DNA of 64,000 nt. Origin: Desulfobulbaceae bacterium UBA2273. GTDB taxonomy: Bacteria > Desulfobacterota > Desulfobulbia > Desulfobulbales > Desulfurivibrionaceae. Shown in pieces: positions 46,044 to 55,510 of the stretch (the first letter of the stretch is position 1; each line of letters begins with the position of its first letter). Where the stretch lies: assembly GCA_002347095.1 (NCBI GenBank), contig DDWZ01000023.1, positions 73,482-137,481 of the forward strand, in the 5' to 3' direction. Position numbers and translations under genes: made by a program. Below the pieces are notes generated by a model. The model saw only the letters and a program-made list of their open reading frames with translations, made no database searches and was not told the origin of the DNA.

Positions 46044-47018
46044 ATGGCAAAAAAAACTTTTCACCTCGCGCTGATCATCTGTACAGGCCTGCTGCTGATT
46101 TTCACTCCTGCCCACCAGGCCCTTGCCCTGACAAAAAAAGTCATATTCCGGGGAGGACCGGCTGGCGGAACCTTTCAACGGGTGGCCGACGCCATCGAAT
46201 CCTACCCAGAGGTCAAAGGCATATCAACCGTGAGCGTCACGGCCCAGCCGTCCGCCGGCTCCATGGAAAACCTCGCGGAAGTCCATGCCGGCCAAGCCGA
46301 TTTCGGCCTGGTCTACTCCGGCCATGCCTATCTCGGCCGCAACGGCCTGCTGCAAGACGACGGCAAGCGCTATGACAAGGTTCTGGCCGTGGCCTCCCTC
46401 TATGGCGCGCCGGCTCAGCTCGTGGTCCGCAAAGGTTCCGGCATACGCAGGGTCAAGGATCTCAAGGGTAAAAGGGTGGGGGTCGGCAGCCCCGGTTCAG
46501 GAGCCTTTGCCAATTGCGAGCTTTTCTTCAGACACCTGGGAATCTGGGACGCCATCATCCCCAGCCATATCGGCTACAATGAGGTTGCCATAGCCTTTGC
46601 CAATAAACAGCTCGATGCGTTCTGGCTGTTTACCGCTTTCCCGAGCAGCGCCGTCACCTTGGCCGCTCGCACCGGCAAGATCGACCTTCTCAATCTCGAT
46701 GCCGAAGCCAGGGCCAGCGGCTTTTACAAAAAATACCCCTACTTCACCGCCCGCACCGTACCCAAGGGAACCTATAGAGGGGTAAGCCACAACACCCCGT
46801 CCTTCCAGGATTCCACCCTCTGGGTGGCCAATGCCGAGGTGCCGGACGAAGTGGTCTACCGCCTGCTCTCCAACATCTACAACAAAAAGGGGTTGCGCCA
46901 CATGGGGAAATACAGCCCCGCCCTGAAAAGCATGACCCTGCGTTCCGGAGCCAAGGGGATCATCATCCCCATGCATCCAGGCGCCATCAAATTCTGGAAG
47001 GAAAAAGGGTACCTCTGA
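46044..47018 (+). CDS. TAXI-family TRAP transporter solute-binding protein
   Basis: 324 residues. The signal peptide ends near residue 28 (HQALAL). The mature part has the TAXI pattern: FRGGPAGGTFQRVADAI near the start, VRRKG-type ligand loop VVRKGSGIRRVKDLKGKRVGVGSPGSG, and later the GAIKFWKEKGYL ending. It would bind a carboxylate or similar solute in the periplasm for a TRAP-T permease. No permease gene is adjacent, so it is an orphan receptor here or has a remote partner. Confidence 0.92.
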   Translation: MAKKTFHLALIICTGLLLIFTPAHQALALTKKVIFRGGPAGGTFQRVADAIESYPEVKGISTVSVTAQPSAGSMENLAEVHAGQADFGLVYSGHAYLGRNGLLQDDGKRYDKVLAVASLYGAPAQLVVRKGSGIRRVKDLKGKRVGVGSPGSGAFANCELFFRHLGIWDAIIPSHIGYNEVAIAFANKQLDAFWLFTAFPSSAVTLAARTGKIDLLNLDAEARASGFYKKYPYFTARTVPKGTYRGVSHNTPSFQDSTLWVANAEVPDEVVYRLLSNIYNKKGLRHMGKYSPALKSMTLRSGAKGIIIPMHPGAIKFWKEKGYL

Positions 47019-47033
47019 GCGTGCGCGCCCGAA

Positions 47034-48770
47034 TCACCGGGGCACAAGGGGGAGATATCCGGGCTGCCAGCCCATCATCTCCACCAAACGCTGCAACCGT
47101 TCCCGCTTGTAATCATGCTGATAGGTGCTGTACACGCAGGGGCGGGCCACCCCCAAATTGATGGCCGACTCGCCCACGGCCAGGGCCACGGCGAGGCTCA
47201 CCTCGCGCAGCATGGCCACCGAGGGGAGCAGGATGCCCTTTTTGAGATCCGCTGCCGACACCTGTCCGGCCACCGCCTGGGCCGCGGCGGTAAAAAACTG
47301 GGGCAGCACCTCCTGCGCTCCCGAGGCCAAGACTCCCAGACCCACCCCGGGAAAGATAAACACATTGTTGCACTGCCCCACCCTGACCGGCAGCCCTCCG
47401 GCGACCACCGGCTCAAAGGGACTGCCCGTGGCGACCAAAGCACTGCCGGAGGTCCACTTATGGATGTCGGCGGGATGCGCCTCCGCCTGGGCCGTTGGAT
47501 TGCTGAGCGGCAGAATGACGGGCCGCCGGGCATTGCCCTGCATGGCCTGAACAATATACCTGCTGAAGGCGCCAGGCTGACCCGAGGTGCCGATCAGCAC
47601 CGTGACCCGCGCCTTCTGGATCACATTCAACAGGTTGCCGTCCGTTTTGGCGAGGTACCAATCCAGCGCGGCCGGATCCTTGGCAAACTTCTGTTTGTAT
47701 GGTTCAAGCTCCCGCTCCGTGGTGACCAGTCCCTTGCTGTCCACGGTGAAAATCCTGGCCCTCGCCTCTTCCCGGCCGAGCCCTGCCTCAACAAGCGCGG
47801 TCTCGATCTGTTCGGCAATACCGACCCCGCCCGCGCCCGCGCCATACACCAGATAGACCTGTTTGGTGAGCGGTTCCTTCTTGATGTGCATGGCGTTGAG
47901 CAAGGCCGCCAGGGTTACGGCCCCGGTGCCCTGGATATCGTCATTGAACGAGACCAGGTCATGCAGATAGGTGTCGCGGATGGCAAAGGCCTTCTGCTTG
48001 GAAAAATCCTCCCACTGGCAGAGGGCATGGGGGAATACCGCCTTGAAGGCCTTGGCAAAGCTTCGGACAAAAGCGAGATACTCCTCCCCCACCAAACGGG
48101 GATGCCACCAGCCGAGATAGTTCGGATCGTTCAAGAGCGCGGCGTTGTCCGTGCCCACATCAAGGGAAATAGGCAGACAATGCCAGGGGGCAACTCCGGC
48201 TCCCTGGGTGTAGAGCATGAGCTTGCCGAGACAGATGGAGATCCCGCCCACCCCCTGATCGCCGATGCCGAGAATGCCCTGATTGTCGGTGACAACCGCC
48301 ACCCGGATCTGCCGGGATTTGAACCGGCGCAAGATTTCCTCGGCCCGGTCGATGTTGCCGGGGAAAAAATGCAGCCCGTTTGCCTTGCGAAACATGGAAG
48401 AATACTGCTTGCAGGCCTCGCCCACGGTGGGCGTGTAGATTATCGGCATGAACCGCTCGATATCGCTGGCGATAACGGCATGGGCCAGGGTCACATTCCG
48501 GTCGTAGAGGGAGCGCAGATAGACAAACTGCTCCAGATCACCGGTTTTCCGCGCAAGCGTTTCCAGACAATTGTCCACCTGCTGCTCCAGGGTGCGGACG
48601 CTGGGCGGCAGGGTCCCTTCCAATTGAAGCTGTTCCCGTTCGTCCCGGGTAAAGGCGGTGCCCTTGTTGGTGAACTGGTTGTCATACACTCCGAGCCAGC
48701 GGCTGAAGACTTCGATCGCCTTGGTGTTGCCATAGGGATCGTACTGAAAACGGAAGCTGTTTTGCGGCAT
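47034..48770 (-). CDS. NAD-dependent malic enzyme
   Basis: 578 residues from the ATG at 48770; a TTG at 48812 would add 14 residues unlike the family. It belongs to the large MaeA/SfcA form that decarboxylates malate to pyruvate. Visible features are YTPTVGEACKQYS, the catalytic LVSFNDDIQGTGAVTLA block, the NAD site VYGAGAGGVGIAEQ and LSNPTAQAEAHP. It converges on the TAXI receptor with only 15 bases between stops. The cofactor preference is inferred from family membership. Confidence 0.94.
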   Translation of the reverse strand: MPQNSFRFQYDPYGNTKAIEVFSRWLGVYDNQFTNKGTAFTRDEREQLQLEGTLPPSVRTLEQQVDNCLETLARKTGDLEQFVYLRSLYDRNVTLAHAVIASDIERFMPIIYTPTVGEACKQYSSMFRKANGLHFFPGNIDRAEEILRRFKSRQIRVAVVTDNQGILGIGDQGVGGISICLGKLMLYTQGAGVAPWHCLPISLDVGTDNAALLNDPNYLGWWHPRLVGEEYLAFVRSFAKAFKAVFPHALCQWEDFSKQKAFAIRDTYLHDLVSFNDDIQGTGAVTLAALLNAMHIKKEPLTKQVYLVYGAGAGGVGIAEQIETALVEAGLGREEARARIFTVDSKGLVTTERELEPYKQKFAKDPAALDWYLAKTDGNLLNVIQKARVTVLIGTSGQPGAFSRYIVQAMQGNARRPVILPLSNPTAQAEAHPADIHKWTSGSALVATGSPFEPVVAGGLPVRVGQCNNVFIFPGVGLGVLASGAQEVLPQFFTAAAQAVAGQVSAADLKKGILLPSVAMLREVSLAVALAVGESAINLGVARPCVYSTYQHDYKRERLQRLVEMMGWQPGYLPLVPR

Positions 48771-49161
48771 GGATGCGCTACCCGAGCTGAGATTGGAACA
48801 CAGTACAGTCAAGAAACATGATCATCTTTTTCCGGCGCCAAGGCTAACCCAATTTCATACCATTTCCGCCTCCACCCTGACCAGTACTTTTCTCTTTATT
48901 GATTTTTTTTACCGCGATCCTTCCGCACGCGGGGGCAATATAGCTTGAAACGCGTATCTCTTTGCGGTAAAGGGCCAGTATGGCTCCGCCCGATCTTGAG
49001 CAAACCGCTCTCACACCATCAATTCGTTTTTGGGTGAAAAAACGGCACAATGAGCCGGCGCGGCGGCAACGGCGGCAAAACAACGCACAGCGCCGGGTGC
49101 TTCTTGACAGCTCCCAGCCTTGCCATGCTGCCTCTTCCCTTTTCTCGACCGGATTGCGACA
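48771..49161. other. Divergent intergenic region between malic enzyme and the KamA-family gene
   Basis: 391 bases. A 61-codon frame (48980-49165) has no ribosome site and a composition like random sequence. A short stem CCGCG/CGCGG near 48910 has no good T run on the plus strand. I see no convincing promoter or RNA. Confidence 0.5.
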
Positions 49162-50205
49162 ATGACACACTGGCAAAACCTGCTGGCCCGCAGCATAACC
49201 ACCCCGGAGCAATTGGGTCGGCATTTCGACTTCGATTTTTCCGCCCTGAGGGGTGTAAGCGAACAGTTTCCCATGCGGATCAACCCCTACTACCTCGGGC
49301 TGATCAAAGCCCCGGGCGATCCTCTGTGGCGGCAGGCCGTGCCCGACCCGCGGGAACTTGAGGACACCATCTGCCTTACCGATCCCCTGGATGAGGAAAA
49401 CCGCTCGCCGGTGGAAAATCTGGTCCATACCTATCCGGATCGCGTCCTCTTTCTGGTGACAAACCAGTGCGCCATGTACTGCCGGTTCTGCACCAGAAAA
49501 AGAAAGGTGGGCACCAGCCGCATGCTTGTCAGCCGGCAGACAATGGAGTCCGCCTTTGCCTATCTGCGCAAAAACAAACAGATCCGCGACGTGCTCATTT
49601 CCGGCGGCGACCCGCTGCTCCTGAGCGACGAAACCCTGGCCTGGCTGCTGGACAACCTGCGAGCCATCCCCTCGATCCAGATCATCCGCATCGGCAGCCG
49701 GGTTCCCTGCACCCTGCCCATGCGGATCACCACCCGGTTGGCCGGCATCCTCAAGCGATATCACCCGCTCTATCTCAACACCCACTTTAACCACCCCGAC
49801 GAAGTAACCCCCGAAGCGGCCAAGGCGTGCGCCCGCCTGGCCGGGGCCGGAATCCCCCTGGGCAGCCAGACCGTCCTGCTGAAAGGGGTCAACGACAATG
49901 CTGCCACCATCACCGAGCTCATGCACCGGCTGCTCATGATCCGGGTAAAGCCCTATTATCTTTTCCAGGCGGACATGACCCTGGGCGCCAACCATTTCAG
50001 AACCCGGGTGGAGACGGGGATTGGGATCATGCAATCCCTTATCGGCCACACCTCCGGCCTGGCCGTGCCCACCTTCGCCATTGACGCCCCGGGCGGCGGG
50101 GGCAAGATCCCCCTTACCCCCAACTACCTCACCAGCCTGGGCAAAACCGTCACCTTGAAAAATTATCTCGGCGCCCCGTGCGGCTATCACAACGATCTTG
50201 ATTAA
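49162..50205 (+). CDS. KamA-family radical SAM aminomutase
   Basis: 347 residues from the ATG at 49162, with a weak GGATTG site. The radical SAM cluster is CAMYCRFC (C103, C107, C110), followed by the family block VLISGGDPLLLSDE. The PLP-lysine motif DAPGGGGKIPL is present near the C-terminus. It is shorter than classical lysine 2,3-aminomutase (about 416) and close to EpmB (about 340). EpmB modifies EF-P with EpmA, neither of which is nearby; the osmolyte partner AblB is also absent. It could make beta-lysine. The stop codon overlaps the start of a MITE-like element. Confidence 0.88.
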   Translation: MTHWQNLLARSITTPEQLGRHFDFDFSALRGVSEQFPMRINPYYLGLIKAPGDPLWRQAVPDPRELEDTICLTDPLDEENRSPVENLVHTYPDRVLFLVTNQCAMYCRFCTRKRKVGTSRMLVSRQTMESAFAYLRKNKQIRDVLISGGDPLLLSDETLAWLLDNLRAIPSIQIIRIGSRVPCTLPMRITTRLAGILKRYHPLYLNTHFNHPDEVTPEAAKACARLAGAGIPLGSQTVLLKGVNDNAATITELMHRLLMIRVKPYYLFQADMTLGANHFRTRVETGIGIMQSLIGHTSGLAVPTFAIDAPGGGGKIPLTPNYLTSLGKTVTLKNYLGAPCGYHNDLD

Positions 50206-50386
50206 GAGCGTGTCCGTAAATAAATCTTTGGTGCTCGCATCCGGCTTTTGGCCGCCTTTGGCCGCTCCTCAATCGTAAAATCCTCGCCGTAGCGCTGCTA
50301 CGTCTGTGGTTTTGCTCAATCGTCCCACCCAAATCCGTCTCAAAATCCGGCGCGATCCCTGAAAAGATTATTTACGGACAAGCTCT
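50205..50386. mobile_element. MITE-like inverted-repeat element (182 bp)
   Basis: The ends AGAGCGTGTCCGTAAATAA and TTATTTACGGACAAGCTCT are inverted repeats with one mismatch in 19. The inside has no gene but holds a hairpin CGTAGC-GCT-GCTACG and a short direct repeat CTCAATCGT (twice). No transposase is present, which is typical of a nonautonomous element moved by another transposase. No clear target-site duplication is visible. Confidence 0.7.
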
Positions 50387-50472
50387 AAATCCCTGTTTAT
50401 ATCCGGATAGATTGCCTCTGCCGGCCAGGTTTGGTACCATTTATTCAAGACCATGGCACAAGGAGGCCCCGC

Positions 50473-51408
50473 ATGCAGAAAAAAATCCTCATCGCCGTTG
50501 ACGGCTCACCCTACAGCACCAACGCTCTGCGCTACCTCGGCCAGCTTTTCCACCAGCTTCCCGACATCCATTTTCACCTTCTCTCCCTCATCCCGGCAAG
50601 CAGCACGGGCTCGGCGGCCAAGGACTGGCTGACCGAAGCGGAACTCCTCAGCACTGTAAGCCCCGCCGCCCAAAAACTGCTGGTCGCCCAAAAAAATTAC
50701 ATGCTTCAGGCTACGGACACCCTCAAGCGACTCGGCATTGCCGAAGAACAGATCCACACCTCCGTCCGGATCTCCCAGCGAGGCGTACCCCAAGACATCA
50801 TCCATGAGGCCCGGCAAGGGACATACGACGCCCTGCTCATCGGCCGGAGGGGCATCGGCAAGCTGGAAGAGATGATCATGGGCAGTGTCTCCGCAACCAT
50901 CCTGGAGAAATGCCATGATGTTCCCCTGTGGATCATCGATGGCCAGGTCAACTCCCATAAATTCCTGGTGCCGGTGGACGGCACCTTCCATTCCCTGAAG
51001 GCCATCGACCATCTGGCCTTTATCCTTGCCGGCAACCCCGAAGCCGAAGTGACCCTGTTTTATTCAAAAGCCCTGCTGGGCAGCCATCCCACAATCGAGC
51101 CCAAGGATTTCTATTCCCTCTGGGGCGAAGCGTGGTGCGAAGAACACCTGCGCCGGGAGGACAGCCTTTTCCATGCCCCTAAGCAACTCCTCATCGACAA
51201 CGGCTTTCCGGCGGAGCGCATATTTTGGCTGGAAACCTTCATGGGCATCGACCCCAGCCGCCAGATTCTGCGCCAGGCCCTGATCGATGATTTCGGCACC
51301 ATCGTCATGGGCCGCAGGGGAGAAGAGGCCAGCAAGGGCCTTTTCCGGGGGGTTTCGGACCGGGTGCTGCTCATGGCCGAAGAGGTGGCGATCTGGATCA
51401 TCGGCTGA
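50473..51408 (+). CDS. Tandem universal stress protein (UspA family)
   Basis: 311 residues from the ATG at 50473, with AGGAGG six bases upstream. Two Usp domains are fused: the first starts KKILIAVDGSPYSTNALRYL and ends with the ATP-loop-like LLIGRRGIGKLEEMIMGSVSATILE; the second starts NSHKFLVPVDGTFHSLKAIDHL and ends IVMGRRGEEASKGLFRGVSD. Both G-rich nucleotide loops look intact, so it may bind ATP. The role is probably stress survival. Confidence 0.9.
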   Translation: MQKKILIAVDGSPYSTNALRYLGQLFHQLPDIHFHLLSLIPASSTGSAAKDWLTEAELLSTVSPAAQKLLVAQKNYMLQATDTLKRLGIAEEQIHTSVRISQRGVPQDIIHEARQGTYDALLIGRRGIGKLEEMIMGSVSATILEKCHDVPLWIIDGQVNSHKFLVPVDGTFHSLKAIDHLAFILAGNPEAEVTLFYSKALLGSHPTIEPKDFYSLWGEAWCEEHLRREDSLFHAPKQLLIDNGFPAERIFWLETFMGIDPSRQILRQALIDDFGTIVMGRRGEEASKGLFRGVSDRVLLMAEEVAIWIIG

Positions 51409-51495
51409 GCAGCAGTTGATATCTGTTGACAGACAAACCGGTTCCACTTACACAACAGAGAATTGAACCAGAAAAATTCAAGGCCGGTGGGGACC

Positions 51496-53697
51496 ATGAC
51501 CTTAAAAATTCTCGTGGTGGACAATCACCCGATGATCCTGAAGCTCCTGGCCAATTTCTTGGAAAAGGAAGGCCACGAGGTGATGACGGCAAGCGATGGC
51601 CTGGCAGCCCTCAGCGTGCTGGAGGTCTATGCGCCGGACATCATCTTTGTCGATCTGGTCATGCCCAACATCGGGGGCGACAAGCTCTGCCGGATTATCC
51701 GGGGCATCCCCAGGTTTGCCGACCTGTTCATCGTCATCCTTTCCGCCATTGCCGCCGAGGATGACATCGACTGCAAGGAATTCGGCGCCAACGCCTGCAT
51801 CGCCAAGGGATCGATCAAGTCCATCCAGAAACATGTCCTGGAGGTCATCCGCCACCATACGGACAAATCCCCGGCCACCCTTGAGCCGGTGGCGAATCTT
51901 GAAGATATCCAATACCGAAGCATTACCAGGGAACTGCTTTCCTCGAAAAATCATTTTGAAGCCATCATCAACAACATGTCCGAGGCGGTTTTCGAGCTGA
52001 CCGCGGACGGCGCCATCATCTTTGTCAATCTGGCCGCCCTTGACCTGTGCAACCTTGCCGAGGAAAAGCTGCTGGCCGTAAACATCGTGACGCTTTTCAG
52101 CGCGGAAGCACAGGAAAGAATTACCACCCTGCTGGCACACCCGGAACGCTTGCCCCAACTCATCGAAGATAATCCTCCCACCCTGCTGAACGGCAAACAG
52201 GTCACTCTCCATTTTTTGGAACTGTACCAGAAAGACCGGACCACCATAATCCTCATGGCCAAGGATGTCAGCGACCGGCGCGAGACGGAACAAGCCTTGC
52301 TTGCCAACGAAACACGCTTCCGTGAACTGTTCAACAACATGAGCTCAGGGGTTGCGGTCTATGAGGCAACCGACCTTGGAGCCAACGATTTTGTTTTTGT
52401 CGATTTTAACCGGGCCGCGGAGCGCATCAATACGATACGCAAAGAGCAGGTGATCGGCAGGTCGCTCCTCGAAATTTTCCCCGGGGCAAAGGAGTTCGGC
52501 CTTCTTGCCGCGCTGCAGCGAGTCTGGCAGACAGGCAGGCCGGAGCATCACCCGATTTCCCTGTATACCGACAACCGGCTCACCGGCTGGCGGGAAAATT
52601 ACCTGTACAAGCTGCCATCCGGCGAGGTGGTTGCCATCTTCGAGGATGTCACCGCCCGGAAACAGGCGGAACAGAAGCTGGCCGTGGAATCGGCCATGAA
52701 CGCGGCCGTGGCCAGAATTTCCCGGATGATCATCTCCTCCGACTCCTTAAAGGACATTTCCTCCGCCCTGCTTAAAGAGATTCTGACGCTCACCGGGAGC
52801 AAATACGGAATCATCGATCTGGTGGACCCGCAAACCAACAACCTGCTGGCCATGGCCTTTTCCCCGGAGATCCGGGACATGTGCACCATGCACGAGGAAA
52901 ACGGCGCCTGCGTGCATGCCCCCCAGGGCCTTGTCAGTTGGGTTCTGGAAAACAAAACAGCGATCCTCTCAAACGCGCCGCTCACCGATTACAGGGCAAA
53001 GAGCCTTCCTCCCGGCCCGGCCTCCCTCACCCGCCTTGTTGCGGTTCCAGCCATGTTCAACCACGATTTTCTCGGCATCATCTCCGTTGCCAACAGCCCC
53101 AAAGCCTATGAAAAACGGGATCTCGCCACCCTTGAACACTTCGCTTCCCTTTTTGCCCTGGCCGCACAAAAAAAACAGGCCCAGGACCACATTGCCCACC
53201 TGGCCCACCACGATCCCCTCACCGGGTTGATCAACAGACATATTTTTCCGGATCGGTTGGCCCAGGCCATGATTCTGAGCCAACGCCACCGCAAGAAAAT
53301 CGCCCTCCTTTATGTGGATTTGGACAAATTCAAGCAGATCAACGACGCACACGGGCACCTGGCGGGAGACGCCGTCCTGATTGAGGTCGCCGCCAGATTG
53401 CGCACCCTGCTGCGCGACTCCGACACGGTCGCCCGCATGGGCGGGGATGAATTCGTGGTGATTCTCCACGATATCTCCAGCAAAACAGCGGTACAGCATG
53501 TAGCGACAAAAATCATCGCTTCCCTGGCGGATCCCATTCTCTTCCATGATCTCCGGCTCACCATCACGGCCAGCGTCGGCATCAGCATCTATCCCGATGA
53601 CGACAAACAGATTGACGCCCTGCTCCATAAGGCGGACAAGGCCATGTACCTGGCCAAAAAATCCAGCACCACCAGCTACATCTTCTACGAAGGGTAA
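51496..53697 (+). CDS. Response regulator with PAS, GAF and GGDEF domains
   Basis: 733 residues from the ATG at 51496, with GGTGGGG close by. The receiver (1-120) has its phospho-accepting Asp53 in FVDLVMP and the Lys in IAKGS. PAS domains follow (about 150-260 and 275-395), then a GAF domain (about 405-555) and a GGDEF domain (565-730). The GGDEF active site MGGDEF, the YVDLDKFKQIND segment and the inhibitory RDSD site are all intact, so it should make c-di-GMP under phosphorylation control. It has no EAL domain. It stands 87 bases after the Usp gene. Confidence 0.92.
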   Translation: MTLKILVVDNHPMILKLLANFLEKEGHEVMTASDGLAALSVLEVYAPDIIFVDLVMPNIGGDKLCRIIRGIPRFADLFIVILSAIAAEDDIDCKEFGANACIAKGSIKSIQKHVLEVIRHHTDKSPATLEPVANLEDIQYRSITRELLSSKNHFEAIINNMSEAVFELTADGAIIFVNLAALDLCNLAEEKLLAVNIVTLFSAEAQERITTLLAHPERLPQLIEDNPPTLLNGKQVTLHFLELYQKDRTTIILMAKDVSDRRETEQALLANETRFRELFNNMSSGVAVYEATDLGANDFVFVDFNRAAERINTIRKEQVIGRSLLEIFPGAKEFGLLAALQRVWQTGRPEHHPISLYTDNRLTGWRENYLYKLPSGEVVAIFEDVTARKQAEQKLAVESAMNAAVARISRMIISSDSLKDISSALLKEILTLTGSKYGIIDLVDPQTNNLLAMAFSPEIRDMCTMHEENGACVHAPQGLVSWVLENKTAILSNAPLTDYRAKSLPPGPASLTRLVAVPAMFNHDFLGIISVANSPKAYEKRDLATLEHFASLFALAAQKKQAQDHIAHLAHHDPLTGLINRHIFPDRLAQAMILSQRHRKKIALLYVDLDKFKQINDAHGHLAGDAVLIEVAARLRTLLRDSDTVARMGGDEFVVILHDISSKTAVQHVATKIIASLADPILFHDLRLTITASVGISIYPDDDKQIDALLHKADKAMYLAKKSSTTSYIFYEG

Positions 53698-53844
53698 GCG
53701 GTTCCCAGCCGGGCTGAAACATACCCTTGGAAAAGCCTGACCAATTGTGTATTCTTGCTTGTAGGTTTTTTCAATCCACCAGCCGGAAGACTACGGCCCG
53801 GGCAGAACTGCCCTGCACCCAGAACAGACTGCCCGGAGCCAGCC

Positions 53845-55368
53845 ATGCTTGCCAAGGTTATCAGCGGAACAGTGTTGGGCGTTGACGGACATCTCGTTGA
53901 CGTAGAGGTTGATATCGCCATGGGATTGCCGACCTTCACCATTGTCGGCCTTGCCGAAGGCGCGGTACGGGAAAGCAAGGATCGGGTCAAGGCGGCCATC
54001 AAAAACAGCGGTTATGATTTTCCCAACCGGCGCATCACCGTAAACCTGGCCCCGGCCGATCTCAAGAAATCAGGCACCGGTTTTGACCTGCCCATCGCCC
54101 TGGGAATCCTCGCCTCCGCCGGACTGATCAACACGGAAATACTCGCCCGAACCTGCGTCACCGGGGAGCTTTCCCTGGATGGCGGATTGCGCCCCACTCC
54201 GGGCATCCTGCCCATTGCCCTGGCGGCTCGAAACGCGGGTTTGGCCCACTATCTGGTGCCCGAGGCCAACGGCGCGGAAGGGGGAGTGGTGGATGGAATC
54301 TCCACGGTGGGCGCGGCCGCCCTGCATGAAGCGGTGGAACTCCTGGCCGGAAAGAAAGAACTCTCCCCGATAACCATATGCCACGCCGATCTGTTCCGCC
54401 AAGCAGGCACTCCGGAAAATGACTTTTCCGAGGTCAAGGGACACGCCCATGTGAAACGGGCGCTGGAGGTTGCCGCGGCGGGAAGGCACAACATTCTGCT
54501 CTCCGGCCCGCCCGGGTCCGGGAAGACCATGCTGGCCCGCAGGCTTCCCTCCATCCTGCCCGATCTCTCCTTTGCCGAGGCCCTGGAAACCACGAAAATC
54601 TATTCCACCATGGGGCTCATCCCCAAGGAGAAAAGCCTGATTACCACCAGGCCCTTCCGCGCCCCGCACCATACCATTTCCGATGCCGGGCTCATCGGAG
54701 GCGGGCAAATCCCCAGGCCCGGCGAGGTCTCCCTTGCCCACAACGGCGTGCTTTTCCTTGATGAATTGCCGGAATTCAAGCGCAATGTCCTGGAGGTTTT
54801 GCGGCAGCCCCTGGAAGACGGCCAGGTCACCATTGCCCGGGCCTCGCAGTCGCTCCGCTTTCCCGCGGACTTCATGCTGGTTTCGGCGATGAACCCCTGC
54901 CCCTGCAGCTTCCTGGGCTCGGACAAGGAGTGCCTCTGCACGCCCCCGCAAATCCAGCGCTACCGGGGAAAACTCTCCGGCCCTCTGCTGGACCGGATAG
55001 ATATCCACTTGGAGGTGCCTGCCGTCAAGGTACATGAACTCACGGCTTTGCAAGCAGGTGAGACCTCGGCGGCGATCAAGGCCAGGGTAAGCAAGGCCCA
55101 TGGCATCCAGCAGTCACGGTTTGCCGAGAGGACCGCGGTGTATTTCAACAGTCAGATGGGCCCGGTTGATCTCAAGCGGTATTGTTCCCTCGATCACAAC
55201 GGCCAAAAGCTGCTGGTGCAGGCCACAACCCGGCTCGGCCTTTCCGCCAGGGCGTATCACCGCATCCTGAAGATCGCCAGAACCATTGCCGACCTGGAGG
55301 AAAGCCCACACATCCAGGCAAGCCATCTTGCCGAAGCCATCCAATACCGCCGCCTGCCAAATCAATAA
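53845..55368 (+). CDS. comM: ComM/YifB-type Mg-chelatase-like AAA+ ATPase
   Basis: 507 residues from the ATG at 53845, with GGAG upstream. An N-terminal Lon-protease-like substrate fold (VDIAMGLPTFTIVGLAEGAV, VNLAPADLKKSGTGFDLPIALG) is followed by an AAA+ domain with Walker A SGPPGSGKTMLARRLP, LFLDELPEF and a Cys-rich CPCSFLGSDKECLCTPPQ insert. ComM is a helicase that helps branch migration during natural transformation in Vibrio and Haemophilus. A role in DNA uptake is inferred, not shown. Confidence 0.95.
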   Translation: MLAKVISGTVLGVDGHLVDVEVDIAMGLPTFTIVGLAEGAVRESKDRVKAAIKNSGYDFPNRRITVNLAPADLKKSGTGFDLPIALGILASAGLINTEILARTCVTGELSLDGGLRPTPGILPIALAARNAGLAHYLVPEANGAEGGVVDGISTVGAAALHEAVELLAGKKELSPITICHADLFRQAGTPENDFSEVKGHAHVKRALEVAAAGRHNILLSGPPGSGKTMLARRLPSILPDLSFAEALETTKIYSTMGLIPKEKSLITTRPFRAPHHTISDAGLIGGGQIPRPGEVSLAHNGVLFLDELPEFKRNVLEVLRQPLEDGQVTIARASQSLRFPADFMLVSAMNPCPCSFLGSDKECLCTPPQIQRYRGKLSGPLLDRIDIHLEVPAVKVHELTALQAGETSAAIKARVSKAHGIQQSRFAERTAVYFNSQMGPVDLKRYCSLDHNGQKLLVQATTRLGLSARAYHRILKIARTIADLEESPHIQASHLAEAIQYRRLPNQ

Positions 55369-55510
55369 CAGCAAAACTCCACCCCCTGCCGGGACAACCT
55401 AACCGGAACGGGGAAACCCTCAAGAGACTTGCGAAAGGGAAGAAAACATTTTAGGGTGAGCACAGTAATATTTGGGGTGAAATAGTTCACGTTCTTCAAG
55501 CCAGCGCCGA

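Noticed and set aside
47115..48821. 568-codon plus-strand open frame over malic enzyme
   Set aside because: Antisense shadow of an intact enzyme, with no ribosome site or recognisable motif.
48980..49165. 61-codon frame in front of the KamA-family gene
   Set aside because: No ribosome site, Arg/Gln-rich composition without pattern, and it runs into the real start.
48844..50190. 448-codon minus-strand open frame over the KamA-family gene
   Set aside because: It is the antisense of a clear radical SAM gene. The protein is Gly/Gln/His-rich with no domain, as produced by GC-rich codon bias.
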